From positions 4,242,835 through 4,306,834 of the forward strand of contig OX030955.1 of NCBI GenBank assembly GCA_943735955.1: 64,000 nucleotides of DNA, read 5' to 3'. This document shows positions 49,687 through 63,475 of the stretch, piece after piece. Source of the stretch: Piscicola geometra (lineage: Eukaryota; Annelida; Clitellata; Hirudinida; Piscicolidae). Below the pieces are notes generated by a model. It worked only from the letters and a program-made list of their open reading frames with translations. It did no database searches and was not told the DNA's origin. A program made the translations under genes and the position numbers. Every line of letters begins with the position of its first letter. Position 1 is the stretch's first letter.

Positions 49687-50143
49687 TGAACAATGGATGC
49701 AGTTCATTTATAAATTTTTATACTTTTCTTTTAATCAGATCCTCGACCTTTGAATTGCATTGTTCTTTAGACAAACACAATATAAAATTATCGTGGCGAC
49801 TTCGTGGCGTGAACCAGGACGAGCTTCAATCTTTGTTAAGCAGCTGCCATCTTGACAGCCGCTTAAACCATTAACTTTGTAGAATAAACCGTTTTGGGTA
49901 TACTATTTAAAAATGTTAAAATCCTATGTTAAAAGTTTTTTTCTCCAGAATTTGTGATATCTTAGTGGTATTTTAGTGGCATCTCCATGTTCTATATTGA
50001 TATATAAAATGTTTTGTGAGATAAAGGCCTGATGGCCATTATGAGAAAATATTTTTGTTCTATGGCATATTGAAAAAACTCATAACCCCCTCCTCCCTTC
50101 AAATTTGTGACATGTTAGTTTTATAATAAAAATAATTTTCGTT

Positions 50144-50805
50144 TTTGTATAGCGCCCGGGCACGCAACTGAAGCGCTCTCGTTACGTCAGTGTTTCCCAA
50201 CCTTTTTCAGTGTTGGCCTCCCTAAAAAAGTCCTAATGGTAACTTGGCCTCCCCAAATCCCGTCGTCAATAATTGAGAAAAAAAATCTATTTGTTAAAAC
50301 AATTTTTATTCAGAAAGATTTAATTAAAATTAGCATTGTTCATAATAATAAGGTTTATGTTACGTTTTTTAAATTATAAAATGTTATTAATAATAATAAT
50401 TGCCGTTTTTGTATGCAATAAAGAAATAAAAATAATTATTGTAGTAATGTTATTAAAAGCAAAGCAAAGAGTAGCATGGAGTAATTATTATGAGTGATAA
50501 GCTAAGTTAAAATAATGAGTTTTCAGTTTGGCTTTGAAAGTCGAAAATTGGTTGATGTTGCGAAGTGCAGGTGGAAGGGCATTCCAAGTTGTTGGAGCTC
50601 CGTGACGGAATGCTCTTTTTGAGATGTTGTTTGTAGTGGATTCTTGGTTGAGGAGAAGAGTTAAACACAAACGCAGTTGTTTGTTTGATGTTTTGTTGGT
50701 TATGAGTTTGCTGAAATATGAAGGTGTTTAAGCTTGTAGAATTTTGAATGTAGTGATAGCTTTTTTGAAGAATATTCAAAAATCTATAGGAAGCCAGGAA
50801 GTTTT
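50144..50805 (-). mobile_element. LINE family a 3' end (third unit)
   Basis: Same element and position relative to ABCA as at 361 and 24974, with the hAT-like fragment at 50189 in its 3' UTR. The tail is at 50150-50188. Confidence 0.68.
50189..50411. mobile_element. hAT-Charlie-like fragment (third unit)
   Basis: Begins CAGTGTTTCCCAACC and is nearly identical to 406-628. Confidence 0.52.
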
Positions 50806-50849
50806 ATAAGATTATCATTTATAATTATTCTTTATAATAGGATCTCTAT

Positions 50850-51035
50850 GTTCTGTTTGATGTATATCTACTGTTTTGTGAGATGAAGGCCTGATGGCGA
50901 TCCAGAGAAAATATTTTGCTATTATGGCATATCGGAAAACCCTTACCCCACCCCCCGCCACCAAAAAAACTCTTTGATTTTCGAAAAATTGCGAAAGTCT
51001 TCGAATTTACTCAGTCTCAGCCCCTCCTGGTCGCG
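50850..51035. repeat. Dispersed repeat R copy next to the ABCA exon (third unit)
   Basis: Corresponds to 1072-1257. Its TGGTCGCGCCA end again lies about seven bases before the first ABCA codon. Confidence 0.5.
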
Positions 51036-51043
51036 CCAATGAG

Positions 51044-54000
51044 ATGTTTGTGATTCTGGACGAGCCTTCATCTGGCCTGGACCCAGAGGCGCGCAGGCAG
51101 TTGTGGTCGATGCTGAAGGAGCAGAAGAAGGGTCGCACGATGATCCTCTCGACGCACTACATGGACGAGGCCGACTACCTGGGAGACCGCATCGCCATCA
51201 TGGCAGACGGAAAACTCCATTGCTGCGGCAGTTCCATGTTCCTCAAGAGGAAATACGGTTCGTTTCGTTCCAGTATGAAGTACTAGGTTCTAAATGAGGA
51301 ATCGGAAGTTGGTTTTTAATTTCAAAATTGTTGTTGAAACCATCACAGGCGTGGGATACCACATGACGCTGGTGAAGACGAGAGACTGTGATCCCAACAA
51401 GTTGGACGCCACCATCCGAAGTTTCATTCCCAGTGCTAAGCTGGAAAGCAATGCCGGAGCAGAGATGAGTTACGTCCTGCCGAAAGAAGATTCTTCCGTA
51501 TTTGCAAACCTGTTCGGAGTCTTCGAGAATAATGCCTCAGAGCTCGGTGTCGCATCGTTCGGAGCCTCAGTCACCACCCTCGAGGAAGTCTTCATCAAGT
51601 TAGCTCTCATCTGCATCTGCATCTATGTGCTACATCGTTGCAAGCCCGCTTGAATAATAGGCTAAGGATTATCAACAAGGCTGCTATTCATTTGAGGAAG
51701 CCTCTTTATCATTAATTTAGTTCTAAATGATCATTAATTGACTTTTTTAGAGTCAAGGAGGAAAGAGAGTCTGAGGCAGCTTTGTTGTTGGAACAGAAGT
51801 TCAGCGGTCAGGATTTGACAGCGGAAAACAATCACGGAGAAAATGACCAGGCTCAAATAGGTCGTTTCAGTCTGTTGAAATACTCATAATCAACTGAATA
51901 AAATGCAATTATTGGTTTTCCTCTTCTAGTGTCAGCCGACTACACGAAAGACCCCAGGCGCAAAGAAGGCTTGTTGCTGAGGCTGCAGCAGCTGCATGCG
52001 ATGCTGGTGAAGCGAATGTGCAACACGTGGAGAAACAGACTGGTGATCGTGGCACAACTCGTCACTCCGATCGTCTTCTGCATCATCGCTGTCTTGGTCG
52101 TCTACGCAGTCTCCGGCCAAACGAACCCACCAGCGCGCATCCTCAACATCAACCAGTACAAGAGCACCATCACACCCTACGCCAACACCGCTGATTACTC
52201 GCCCTCTAGCGGCAGAAAGGAGTGTCTGAAGAGTGTTCTGGCTGGGTACGATGGACCTAAAACGTTCCTGAACGATGAGGCAGGTGGCTACTTCAACGAC
52301 TCCAGCATGGACGCTTACTTGACGAAGCTGGCAAAGGACAGTTTCTACGTCTTCAGGAACAACTACCAAGTGGCAGGGGAGGTGGGGAAGGAGCACATCA
52401 CTGGCTTCTACAATGACGAGTCGTACCACACCATCAGCATGGCTCTCTCCATGACGAACAACGCCTGGCTCAGATGCCTTTCTGCTACGAACCACTCCAT
52501 CGAAACGATCAACCACCCTTTGCCCTGGTCTCTGCGCTCCAAGGCAGCTCTAGACTTGTCCGTCTCTTCGATCATCTCCTTCATCTTCGGAATCCTCTTG
52601 ATGTTCGGCATGGCTTTTCTGACTGCGACGTTCATTGTCTTCCTCATCCAGGAGAGGATGTCAGGAGCGAAGGGAAGCCAGTACGTCAGTGGCGTCAACA
52701 CGGCCATCTTCTGGCTCTCCACCTTCCTTTGGGACTACTTCAACTTTCTCATTCCATCCGTCTTCGTCATCATCATCATTCTCATCTCCAGGGCCGATGG
52801 ATATACATTCGAGAACAATGCAAGGTGAGATTTTAATCATTTTAATGGATCCTCAATTATCAATAAAAAGTAAAAATTTATATTTTTGATTATTTAATTA
52901 ATTTTGCGAAAAAGTGTTTACAGACAAATGAAATATTAAATGGCATTTCCCAGTTATGTGTTCTTGGTTCTGCTGATGTATGGCTGGGGAGCTCTACCCA
53001 CCACTTACCTCCTTTCCTTCTTTTTCAACAAACCAGCCAGTGGTTATGGATGGACCGCCAACATAAACTGCTTCACAGGTGGTCTCATTGTTAAGATTAA
53101 CTTTTAAAAGTCATCTCCATTATGTGTGTTTTTCTCTCTCAAAGGAGCTGCTGCAAACGTCGTGATCTTGATCTTGGCGAACCCTTCTCTCAATCTGGTG
53201 CACATCTCTAATAAGATTGAATGGGTCTTCTACATTCTCTTCCCTAACTTCTGCCTCGGAAAGGGAGTCCAAGACATTTAAATTAACTACCAAAATGCCA
53301 AGACCTGCAAGAAGCAATACAACACTACGTTGCTGTGTCTTAATGCAAAATCCAAAAATACTCCACTACCCTGTTGTTTGGGTTAGTGCAAATGTCAGTT
53401 GCTTATCTCGTAAAATTAAATTTATAACCATGAAACCACAGTGCCAAACATTTTCCACACGCAGACTTTTGCGGTGATTTGTGTTTGTACTCCCAGGAAA
53501 ACTACCTGGAATGGGCGTACCCAGGCATCGGCAGGTCACTGGTCTTCTTGGCCATTCACGGCTTCTTCTACTTCGGAATCCTCATTCTCTTCGAGTCAGA
53601 CGTCTTCAACCGCATCAAGAGCGCATGCGCCTCGAACGTCGTTTCGATCGACCCAGTCTCGAACTCTGCATCCTACGTGCAAGTGAACGGACACGCTAGC
53701 AGCACCGAGAACAGAGTCAGTCACCTCAACAACGGTCTTACCAACAACCACAGCAACAACAGCCGCAAAGACAGCAAGCTGCTAGATTCTGTTGGAAGCA
53801 CGCAGCAAGAGGACGGTGATGTGCGACAGGAGAGGAAAGAAGTGTTTCAGACTGAAGTTGCAGACCTCGTCTCGAAGGACATCGTCTTGTTCATGAAAGA
53901 CCTGCTGAAGGTGTACGGCAATGACTTCGTCGCTGTCAATCAGCTCTGTCTCAAGGTGACTGCATTCTTGTGAGCTTGCTATGTATTGCCCGTAGTCCTT

Positions 54001-55256
54001 TGAGGAGTATGCATGCACCTACTTACCCTGCTCCAGGTTTCCAGGGCTGAGTGCTTCGGTCTTCTGGGCGTTAACGGTGCTGGCAAGACATCCACCTTCA
54101 AGATGATGACCGGAGACGAAGCGATCAGTGGAGGTGGGGTTTACCTGAACGGCATCAACGTCGCCAAGCACCTGGGCAGGACCAGGAGGTTCGTAGGCTA
54201 CTGTCCGCAGTTCGATGCCCTGGTCGACCAGTTGACGACGAAGGAGAACCTGGTGATGCATGCCAGACTGCGAGGCATGTACCCTGAGCACATCGAAGTT
54301 GCCTCTGAGGCGCTGATGAAGAGGCTGATGCTCTACCAGTACAAGGATCGTCTGGCTGGTGCTCTCAGGTGATTGGCGTGTATGTGTTTGTGTATGAACC
54401 TGTATGGAGTGCTTGTGGTTTACGCCTTTGTGTATGAGCTTTTTTAATAAGAGCCATCTTAGATAACCTTATTGATTTCCTAAGTGCGTCATTCATCTTC
54501 TAATCTAGTGGTGGAAACAAGCGAAAACTAGGAATTGCAATTGCCGTTGTTGGGAATCCTCTGCTGGTTTTCCTGGATGAGCCGAGTGCAGGCATGGATC
54601 CGGTGGCCAGAAGGGAGTTGTGGAACTGCGTGTCTTCCGTCAGGGAGGCGGGTAACACTGTCATTCTCACCTCGCACAGGTCAGCTTGTTTATCGGAATA
54701 TTTTGAACCACTCTTATGTTTCTTGTTTTTTTGTTATTCAAACAAACAAGATAGTTTTCTTAGACAAACATCAACATCCTCCTTAAACGAATGCCAACCG
54801 CTTGGTCCCTTCCACAGCATGGAGGAGTGTGAGGCACTGTGCACCAGACTGGCGATCATGGTGAACGGCCAGTTCAAGTGCTTGGGCAGTTGCCAACACC
54901 TGAAGAGCAAGTTCGGCTCAGGCTACTCGGTCGTGCTGAAGGGAAGCTCGATGGAGGGAATGGAGAAGGCGGATGCTTTCCTCAGGACCTACTACCCCGA
55001 TGCCTACGTGGAGTACGAAGGGGAGCTCCTGGTGGGATACCGCATCGAGAAGCACCTTCCGAACGCCTCTTTGGCGAAGATATTCGACGTGATCGAGAAG
55101 AACAAGGAGGACTTGAGCCTGGAGGACTACTCGGTGGGACAGACCTCGCTAGAGCAGGTCTTCATCAACTTCGCCAAGACCCAGAGGGAGGAGGATGTGC
55201 GCAAGGCGAAGGGAATGTTCAAGAGGATATGCTGCTCCCGTTGTAAGGGAAAGTGA
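51044..55256 (+). pseudogene. ABCA transporter 3' half without LINE, with a nonsense codon (copy 3)
   Basis: Exons 51044-51257, 51349-51598, 51751-51860, 51930-52824, 52954-53078, 53145-53381, 53465-53955, 54037-54368, 54509-54679 and 54818-55256. Phases agree throughout and exon 7 is uninterrupted, which shows the empty LINE site. It encodes the NBD1 end (Walker B, H-loop), TMD2 and complete NBD2 ([30 protein letters not shown]). Exon 6 has TAA at 53279-53281 where copy 2 has a Tyr codon, and the following 25 codons are more diverged. TMD1 is missing as in all copies. Confidence 0.88.
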
Positions 55257-58200
55257 CGTTGTTTTTAAATCAAACGGTTAAAGTTTAATATATTCGTGAA
55301 TTCATCGTTTCTTGAAATTGTTTATGATTCCATATTAATTCACATTGCTGAACATCTCATCGATCTCTGCAATTGCTTTCCACGCCATCTCTGATCGCAA
55401 CATCCCAGTGACCTCATGATTATTGATGCATCTGCAGGTTCTGTACGACATAATTATGTGTGTGATGCTATAAATATTGACTGTGTATATGAAGAGATTG
55501 ATGCATAATTAGGAACAAATTTTCACAGCATAAGAGTCGAAGCGTTTACTTTCAATTTATGTAGCTAAATGAGAATTGCACTGAAAAAGACATGACTTTG
55601 CAATCGTATCATGCAAACCTCATTATTATTCATAGTTCGAAACTTTCAATATGCTACTTGAAACTTCCATGTCGAATCTTCCTAAATTATTCTTATTAAG
55701 TTATTTTTAACTAATTCCATTTTGCATTTTTAACTAATTTCAAAGCATTTTTAGTTCTATATATAATATGAAAAGATTTATATCCATTTTTATTTTAAAT
55801 TCAAACTGTTGTTGTGTTTTAAACTTCTAGACATTATTATATGCAAGTGCAAGATATGGCTACCAAGATCAAAGCAATTGATTTCATTCTTTTTACGTTT
55901 TTAAGTTTTTTTATCTTATATTATATTCATTTTCATTAAATGAATTTTTAATTTTCCATATTTAACTTTATTTAAATTAAAGTTTTTGCTACTTTACCAC
56001 AAGGATCAATCAATCAATCAATCACTAATGATTTGTATAGCGCCCTTTACTAAGTGAACAAAGGCGCTCTTCAAATAAATTTGTTAAATAAAACGGTTTT
56101 TAGACCATTACCAATATATGTATATATATAAATTAAAATATATATATAAACACACAATCAACCTCAATAATCCAACCTCGCCCACCCCACCGTGACAATC
56201 ACCGCCAAAAAATCACTATCACCATAAATAAAAAATTCTTTCATCACCACAATACCAACACTCATACCACAGCACAATCATCACCACATCATCCTCAAAA
56301 CACAATCATCATTCTTCTCAATTTTCTGTCTTGCCACTGGTGCCGAGGCTGCGAAAGAGGGTGAAGGAGAAGTCTTTGCCAACGCTGGTACTGCTGCTGC
56401 TATGGAAAGCTTTCTCCTTTATCCTTTCTCCTTGAGCGCTTTGATTCCCTGCGGCCATCATGGTCTGCTGCGGCCATTCTCGACAGATTCAAAACAACCA
56501 ACATTTGCACTAAAAACATTCTAATTAATTTGATTTAATTTTTATTTAGACTTTAGATTCTAAAGTTTTAATATATTATACCCAAAACCGTTTATTCCAC
56601 AAATTTATTTGAGCGGCGCCAAAATGGCAGCCGCTAACCAAAGATCTTCAAAGGATTTCGCAGTCTTCTTTGCATTTTACATTTACGCAATAAAATTCAC
56701 TAAAAAACTATCGAAATATTAAAAGTGGTGGTAACGATGATGATAGTCCCAAAAGAGAATGCCATTAGCAAAATTTCGTCAAAACACGCTGTAGTTTGGT
56801 TGCCAGGCAACGAAGACGAAAGGGTGGTGGGATGAGGGCTGCATGGATGCGTCAATTAAGTAGCTTAGTCTCTGACATCCACACCCACAAGCACGATAGG
56901 TCAAATGTGAAAGTGTTACTTGTTAAGCGGATTAAAGTAATCTTTAAATAAAGATGTTTTGAGAATACAAGTTTATTTATTTCACAGATTTGATGAATTT
57001 ATTTGAAAATTTAAGTTTAATCGATTAACTCCAATAAAGGCTTTAAGTAATAACCTTAATTTGAGTTTAACTCATAATACTAGTAATAACTTATAATATA
57101 AGTCTTTTTTATCTTTTTTTAAATTAAATTGTATTTCAATCATGTGCTGTTATATAAAATAATATTTGGAAAATAAAAATAATAAGCTATCATTTGTAAA
57201 AGATATCAAATCCCTTAGACTCACATAGAGGAGTCAATTAAGATGCTTGCACTTCACTTAGGGGCTGATCTTTGCTGCAAATGATTGCTTCCACATACCA
57301 CCACCTTTTAATCCTTCACGCGCGTGTCATATCATTTCCTCCGCCTTACAACTTATCAAAAAAGTATGATGAAACTCCCTTTTTTAAAGTGCATTTATTG
57401 GACTATTATTGAAATAACATTAAAAATAATAAAGATAAACACTAAGAAAAATCAAATGTACATGGCAATGTACTTCAAACATTTTAACGATTCCTGTTTT
57501 TTTATAAAGTTTTATTCAAGAAATCTCGTTTCACATCTGAAGGTTGAAGCAAAAAGAGTCAAAGATGTGAGTCTTTATTATGCTAGTTCAGAATATTCAG
57601 AACGAACTCTGATTCAAAATACACACACTAATTCATATATTTAAAGTTTTTTAAACTATTTTTATTTGCTAATTTAAGCAGTTCTTTATCAAGATTCGTG
57701 TTAAGTTGATTGTCTTCAAGAACGATAAATTGCTTTCTCAGCCACTCTTTTCCAGCACGAGAAATATTCTCTAAATTTTCTTCAACAATTTTTTATATGA
57801 AGCTTTACTGTAACAGCTCCACTTCATCCTTGTATCTTTTTCAGTGTCAATTGCTTCCAAAAAGAATGGAAACTTGTCATATCGTTTTCCCCCCATTTTG
57901 ATGATCCCCTTCACTTTATCTATCTAATCGAATCTAAATATTTTGATATCACTTAATACATTACGTTTAAAAAAAACAGTTGTTAAAAATTTATAAAATA
58001 AAAATAATTTATTTCAAAGTTACATAAGCAGTGAACTGTTTCGACATAGCTAGGCCTTAGCGCGGGTCAGGGGCGCAACCAGCAAAAATACTGGAAGAAG
58101 CTCAAATTTCGTAAAAAGAATTCAATACAAGCGTTTTCGCAACATCAATTTCTATATATTATTGCAAGTTTTATTCAAATATTTTTTAAACAATAAATTT

Positions 58201-58742
58201 GAACCTATAATTTCATAGGTCCTGTGTCGTGGCGAAAAGAATGTACATATGATAAGTGTTGAGATATAAAAGTTTAATTAAAGTCTAACGGTGCTCTGTT
58301 TTTACCCAAAATGTGTGACATGTTAGTGTTATTATAGTGGCGCCACTGCTTAATGTAAGTCTGTAGTCGAAGCTGGATTTCCCGCTTCACAAGTCTGAGT
58401 TGCTAATAATGGTGCGCCAGGAACAAATTGGACACATCTATTTGATCAGTCTCAAAAACTCTGTAGAATATATTCTGCCACTTATAATACATTTAGAAAT
58501 GATACTTTTATTTTACAAGATATTTATACGCTTTTATTGGTTTTAGTATTGTGGAGACAGACATTGAAGTTTGAAGTACTTTGATATTCTAATTTCAAAT
58601 ATTTATTAATCAAAAAACTAAAAAAATTAATTTTTTTATAATATAATTTAATTAAAATACTATTTTAGAACTATAAGTTTTAAAATCAAAATTATCACAA
58701 TTCGTTCTGTTTTAAGAATTATAGGATTTATTATGGGTCCAT
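55257..58742. other. Intergenic region after ABCA copy 3
   Basis: AT-rich convergent 3' flank homologous to 19899-22743, with a LINE b insertion at 56007-56650. I see no gene. Confidence 0.68.
56007..56650 (-). mobile_element. LINE family b short copy
   Basis: AAGGAT flanks it (56001-56006 and 56651-56656); the empty site near 20640 has one AAGGAT. On the minus strand the 5' end is TGAAGATCTTTGGTTAGC. The 3' end encodes KTVLFNKFI-like residues, then GAGCGCC...GGGCGCTATACAA and a short TTGA tail. The interior is low-complexity (CA/CAT-rich at 56150-56330) with no RT domain, so it is a deletion derivative. Confidence 0.78.
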
Positions 58743-60361
58743 TTATTCAATGATGTGTTTTTCGATAAAGTCCTTGAAGTAGGAGACTCTGGCGTACCCT
58801 GAAGGATAACTGGTACTGCAGGCGCCATCCACCACTGCGCCCCAAGAAGCCAATCCAGCCAAGATCCTGTTGCCCTTGTACATGCAAGTCATTGGACCGC
58901 CACTGTCTCTCTGAAAGATGTTGTTTGGTTGAATACGTTTTCTTAAAAAAAACCCTTGCTCAGTTTACAAATATTAATTGCTGTTCAATGCTTTTTTTAA
59001 TTAAATTGCTTGAAGGAAAAAAAGTTAGATTAAAAATCTAAAATGTTTGACTAACAAAGCAAGTTCCGTAGATGGGCTCAAAGGCGCATATGTGGCCTGG
59101 GTAAATTCTGGCAGATGGAACCATGTTTTGAGCGCATTCTTGGTTCGAAATAATTTTCATATGAACCTTCTGTAGCACGGTTGCTTGCGGAGCAGAGTGG
59201 GCTGCGGGAGATTATAAGTTTTTGAAGTATAAACAAATCTTAATAAATTAACTTGAACTTAACACGTTAAATTATTAGGAAATTAATAATATTAAAATAT
59301 TTTACTTTTTCCCCATCCACTGAGGTGGCAACGTTCTCCAGCGAAGGTAAGGTTATGGTCGTCGTTCCAGTAGATTGGCTGAATGGTGGGAGAGAACTTG
59401 ACAGGCTTCTCGAAGGTCAGAATAGCGAAATCATCAGAGAAAGTTGCTGGGCCAGTGTTGTATTTGGGATGCTGTGAAATTGATAGTAATGAAACAAATT
59501 TTAAAGATTACTTTTTTTTAAACTTTAATTTTTAAAAATGTAATTAAATTATTTCCAAATATCGAAAAGACATCTCTCGACGATAAGCCATATAAAACTT
59601 GGTGAGTAGAAGGCCTACCATGACATATTTTGTGATGTTGACTATTTGAGTATCTTTCTGAACCAGAGTGCTGTGTTGACCAGCAATTACTCTGAAAACT
59701 TTAGCGTCACTGTTAGAGATATAAACAAAAGTCTTTAAAAGAAAAAATAATTATCAAACATCTCGTTATTATGAATTAGTTTTAGATTAATATAACTAAA
59801 ATTTCACATTGGGTATAAATAGATTGAAATTTTGAGCGATCATATTTAGGAAAGCTTATATCGAACTCTTATAATCTTAATTTTGAAAAGATTAATTTAC
59901 TAACAATCCTTCTACACATTGTGCGGCCGTGAAGGCTTGGCGCTTGCTGATGAGAACAGCACCACAAACGAATATGTAAGAGCTTCCCCTTCCTCTCTGC
60001 AGCATCAGCTGGTGAGGAAACTCGCCGATCTGAAGTAAATGATTGTTTGTTCTAAGTGCGTTCAAACGTTAAATGAGTATTTAATAAATGAGGAGGTAGC
60101 CGATTAAAATCTTCACCTTAGCATCCACTCCATTTATGATAAATGGGTCTGTATTGAGCGATGGCTCCTCCAGAGGGATGGCTGTGGGGATTATGAACGC
60201 TCTATAATATTCTTAAAGTCGCTATTCAGTTATGAACATTTATATCTCATTTGAAAATTAACAGATTTCGTAATGATTTTATCTTTAGAGAGTATGAATG
60301 TTAAGGCACCATTGCTGAGCTGGAAGAGGACAGCGAGGAAGACGATGCAAAAGGACTTCAT
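58743..60361 (-). CDS. Secreted serine protease homolog C (His replaced by Gln)
   Basis: Exons 60310-60361, 60117-60181, 59905-60029, 59619-59709, 59306-59471, 59056-59201 and 58743-58910 give an intact 270-residue frame with good splice sites. Signal peptide as in A (MKSFCIVFLAVLFQLSN). The S1 domain begins IINGVDAK after propeptide residue Phe. Asp125 (SDDFAIL) and Ser218 (RDSGGP) are present, but the catalytic His is Gln76 (TAAQC) and the Gly of the GDSGGP motif is Arg. Activity is predicted to be absent or very low. It is closest to A in introns and exon 3, and like B in exon 6 length. The last cassette of the array. Confidence 0.87.
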
Positions 60362-60401
60362 CTTGAGAGTTCTGAGCTTACTGCTCGACGTTTCAACCTT
60401 C

Positions 60402-60448
60402 TTTTATACACCTTATCAAACCTCTTCACTTTAAAACAGATAACAATT
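60402..60448 (-). promoter_or_regulatory. Protease C core promoter, GATA cluster mostly lost
   Basis: TATAAAA at 60402-60408 on the minus strand, with two GATA-type sites (TTATCA and AGATAA) close by. Homology to the other promoters ends near 60448, so the remaining five or six distal sites are absent. Confidence 0.65.
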
Positions 60449-60539
60449 TAAATTGTTATGTGGGTGGAGAGAAATAACAAGGACGATCTAGGACAAACAC
60501 TTTTTTTTAATTGAAAGGGAAATCTTGCAAAAGTGTTGT

Positions 60540-60860
60540 GCGACCCGGGAGGCTGTATGGTTAGAAGACAGTGGCATGATCCGAACAAAAAGAAGCAGAG
60601 TCGTGAGGTTGGAGAAATAAAGATGTTAAGGTTTTGTTAGACGTGACGCAGTTAGATAAGATACGAGGTTATCAGAGGAAGAGCTCAGGTAAGACGCTTT
60701 AAGGACAAAGTGAGAGAAACACGTTTGAAATGGTGCAAAAGAGGAAAACAAATCATATAGGAAAAAGAATGTTTAAGATGGAGCCCCGAGAAAAGAGAAA
60801 AAAGGGGAGACCAAGAGGGAGGTACATGGAATTTATGAACAATTTATGAAAAAAGTCAGA
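60540..60860 (+). mobile_element. Relic of a LINE reverse-transcriptase C-terminus (RTE-like)
   Basis: Several frames together spell the common tail of RTE-like RT proteins: VGEIKMLRF (about 60608), LDKIRYEVIRG (about 60652), FKDKVRETRLKWC (about 60699) and KMEPREKRKKGRPRGRYME (about 60775). Stops and frameshifts break it. It lies just outside the array. Confidence 0.6.
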
Positions 60861-61130
60861 GCAAATGAGAAGAATGTGAGAAGTATGAAAAAAAATTATT
60901 TGCTGGCCGATATCTAAATATGGATATTTATATATATATATTTATTCCCAATTGTTCTTAATTTATTTATCACTCATTTTTTTCTTCAAATATTATCATG
61001 AATTCTACCTGAATAATTTTAAATATAAAACAATAGATGGCATTCTCATCTGCTTTTGTAGAGTTTCTCTTTTCTCAATAAGATTCTTGATCTTTGAATT
61101 GCAGCGAGTGGTCTTATCTCTTAGCAATAT
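60861..61130. other. AT-rich spacer with a dispersed-repeat fragment
   Basis: No gene recognised. 61070-61105 resembles a repeat also seen near 9920-9965 (GATTCTYGAYCTTTGAATTGCA). Confidence 0.5.
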
Positions 61131-61180
61131 GATAGCAACCACCACGGCTCTATGCTAATTACTAATTGGTGGTTGCTATC
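61131..61180. repeat. 14-bp inverted repeat (hairpin)
   Basis: GATAGCAACCACCA (61131-61144) is the perfect inverse of 61167-61180, with 22 bases between. It stands at the left border of the satellite. The loop contains GCTAATTACTAAT (61154-61166), whose inverse recurs at 63483-63495 on the other side of the satellite. Confidence 0.7.
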
Positions 61181-62498
<1,318 letters not shown>

Positions 62499-63475
62499 AT
62501 CCTATATATATCCTATATATATGTTATCCTATTAATCCTATATATATCCTATATATATGTTATCCTATTAATCCTATATATATCCTATATATATATATAT
62601 ATGCTATCCTATATATGCTATCCTATATATATATGCTATCCTATATATGCTATCCTATATATCCCATATATCCTTTTATCCTATCTAACCTATTATCCTA
62701 TATATCCTATATATCCTATATATCCTATATATCCTATTATCCTATATATCCTATTATCCTATCTAACCTATTATCCTATATATCCTATTATACTATATAT
62801 CCTATTATCCTATATATCCTATTATCCTATATATCATATTATCCTATATATCCTATTACCCTATATATGCTAATATCTTATTATCCCATATATCCTATTA
62901 TCCTATCTAACCTATTATCCTATATATCCTATATATCCTATATATCTCATATATCCTATATATCCTATATATCCTATATATCCTATATATCCTATATATC
63001 CTATTATCCTATATATCCTATTATCCTATATATCCTATTATCCTATATATCCTATTATCCTATATATCCTACTATCCTATATATCCCATATATCCTATTA
63101 TCCTATCTAACCTATTGTCCTATATATCCTATATATCCTATATATCCTATTATCCTATATATCCTATTATCCTATATATCCTATATATCCTATTATCCTA
63201 TATATCCTATTATCCTATATATCCTATTATTCTATATATCCTATTATCCTATATATCCTATTATCCTATATATCCTATTATCCTATATATCCTATTATCC
63301 TATATATCCTATTATCCTATATATCCTATATATCCTATATACCCTATTATCCTATATATCCTATTATTCTATATATTCTACTATCCTATATATCCTATTA
63401 TCCTATATATCCTATTATCCTATATATCCTATTATTCTATATATTCTACTATCCTATATATCCTATCTTATTATC
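62499..63475. repeat. TATATCC / TATTATCC satellite array
   Basis: About 980 bases built from CCTATATAT and CCTATTAT units with irregular alternation and occasional CTAACC or GCTATCC variants. It is open in several frames only because the unit is short and stop-poor. Those frames (Tyr/Pro/Ile repeats) are not genes. Confidence 0.88.

Larger units (their letters stand above)
49441..60448. repeat. Partial third unit (one cassette)
   Basis: It begins with the same junction sequence as units 1 and 2 and carries one ABCA copy without the LINE, then protease C. Its upstream DNA and protease resemble the first cassette of units 1 and 2 (the truncated ABCA and protease A). Homology stops abruptly near 60448, inside the protease promoter, which marks the right edge of the array. 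Confidence 0.88.
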
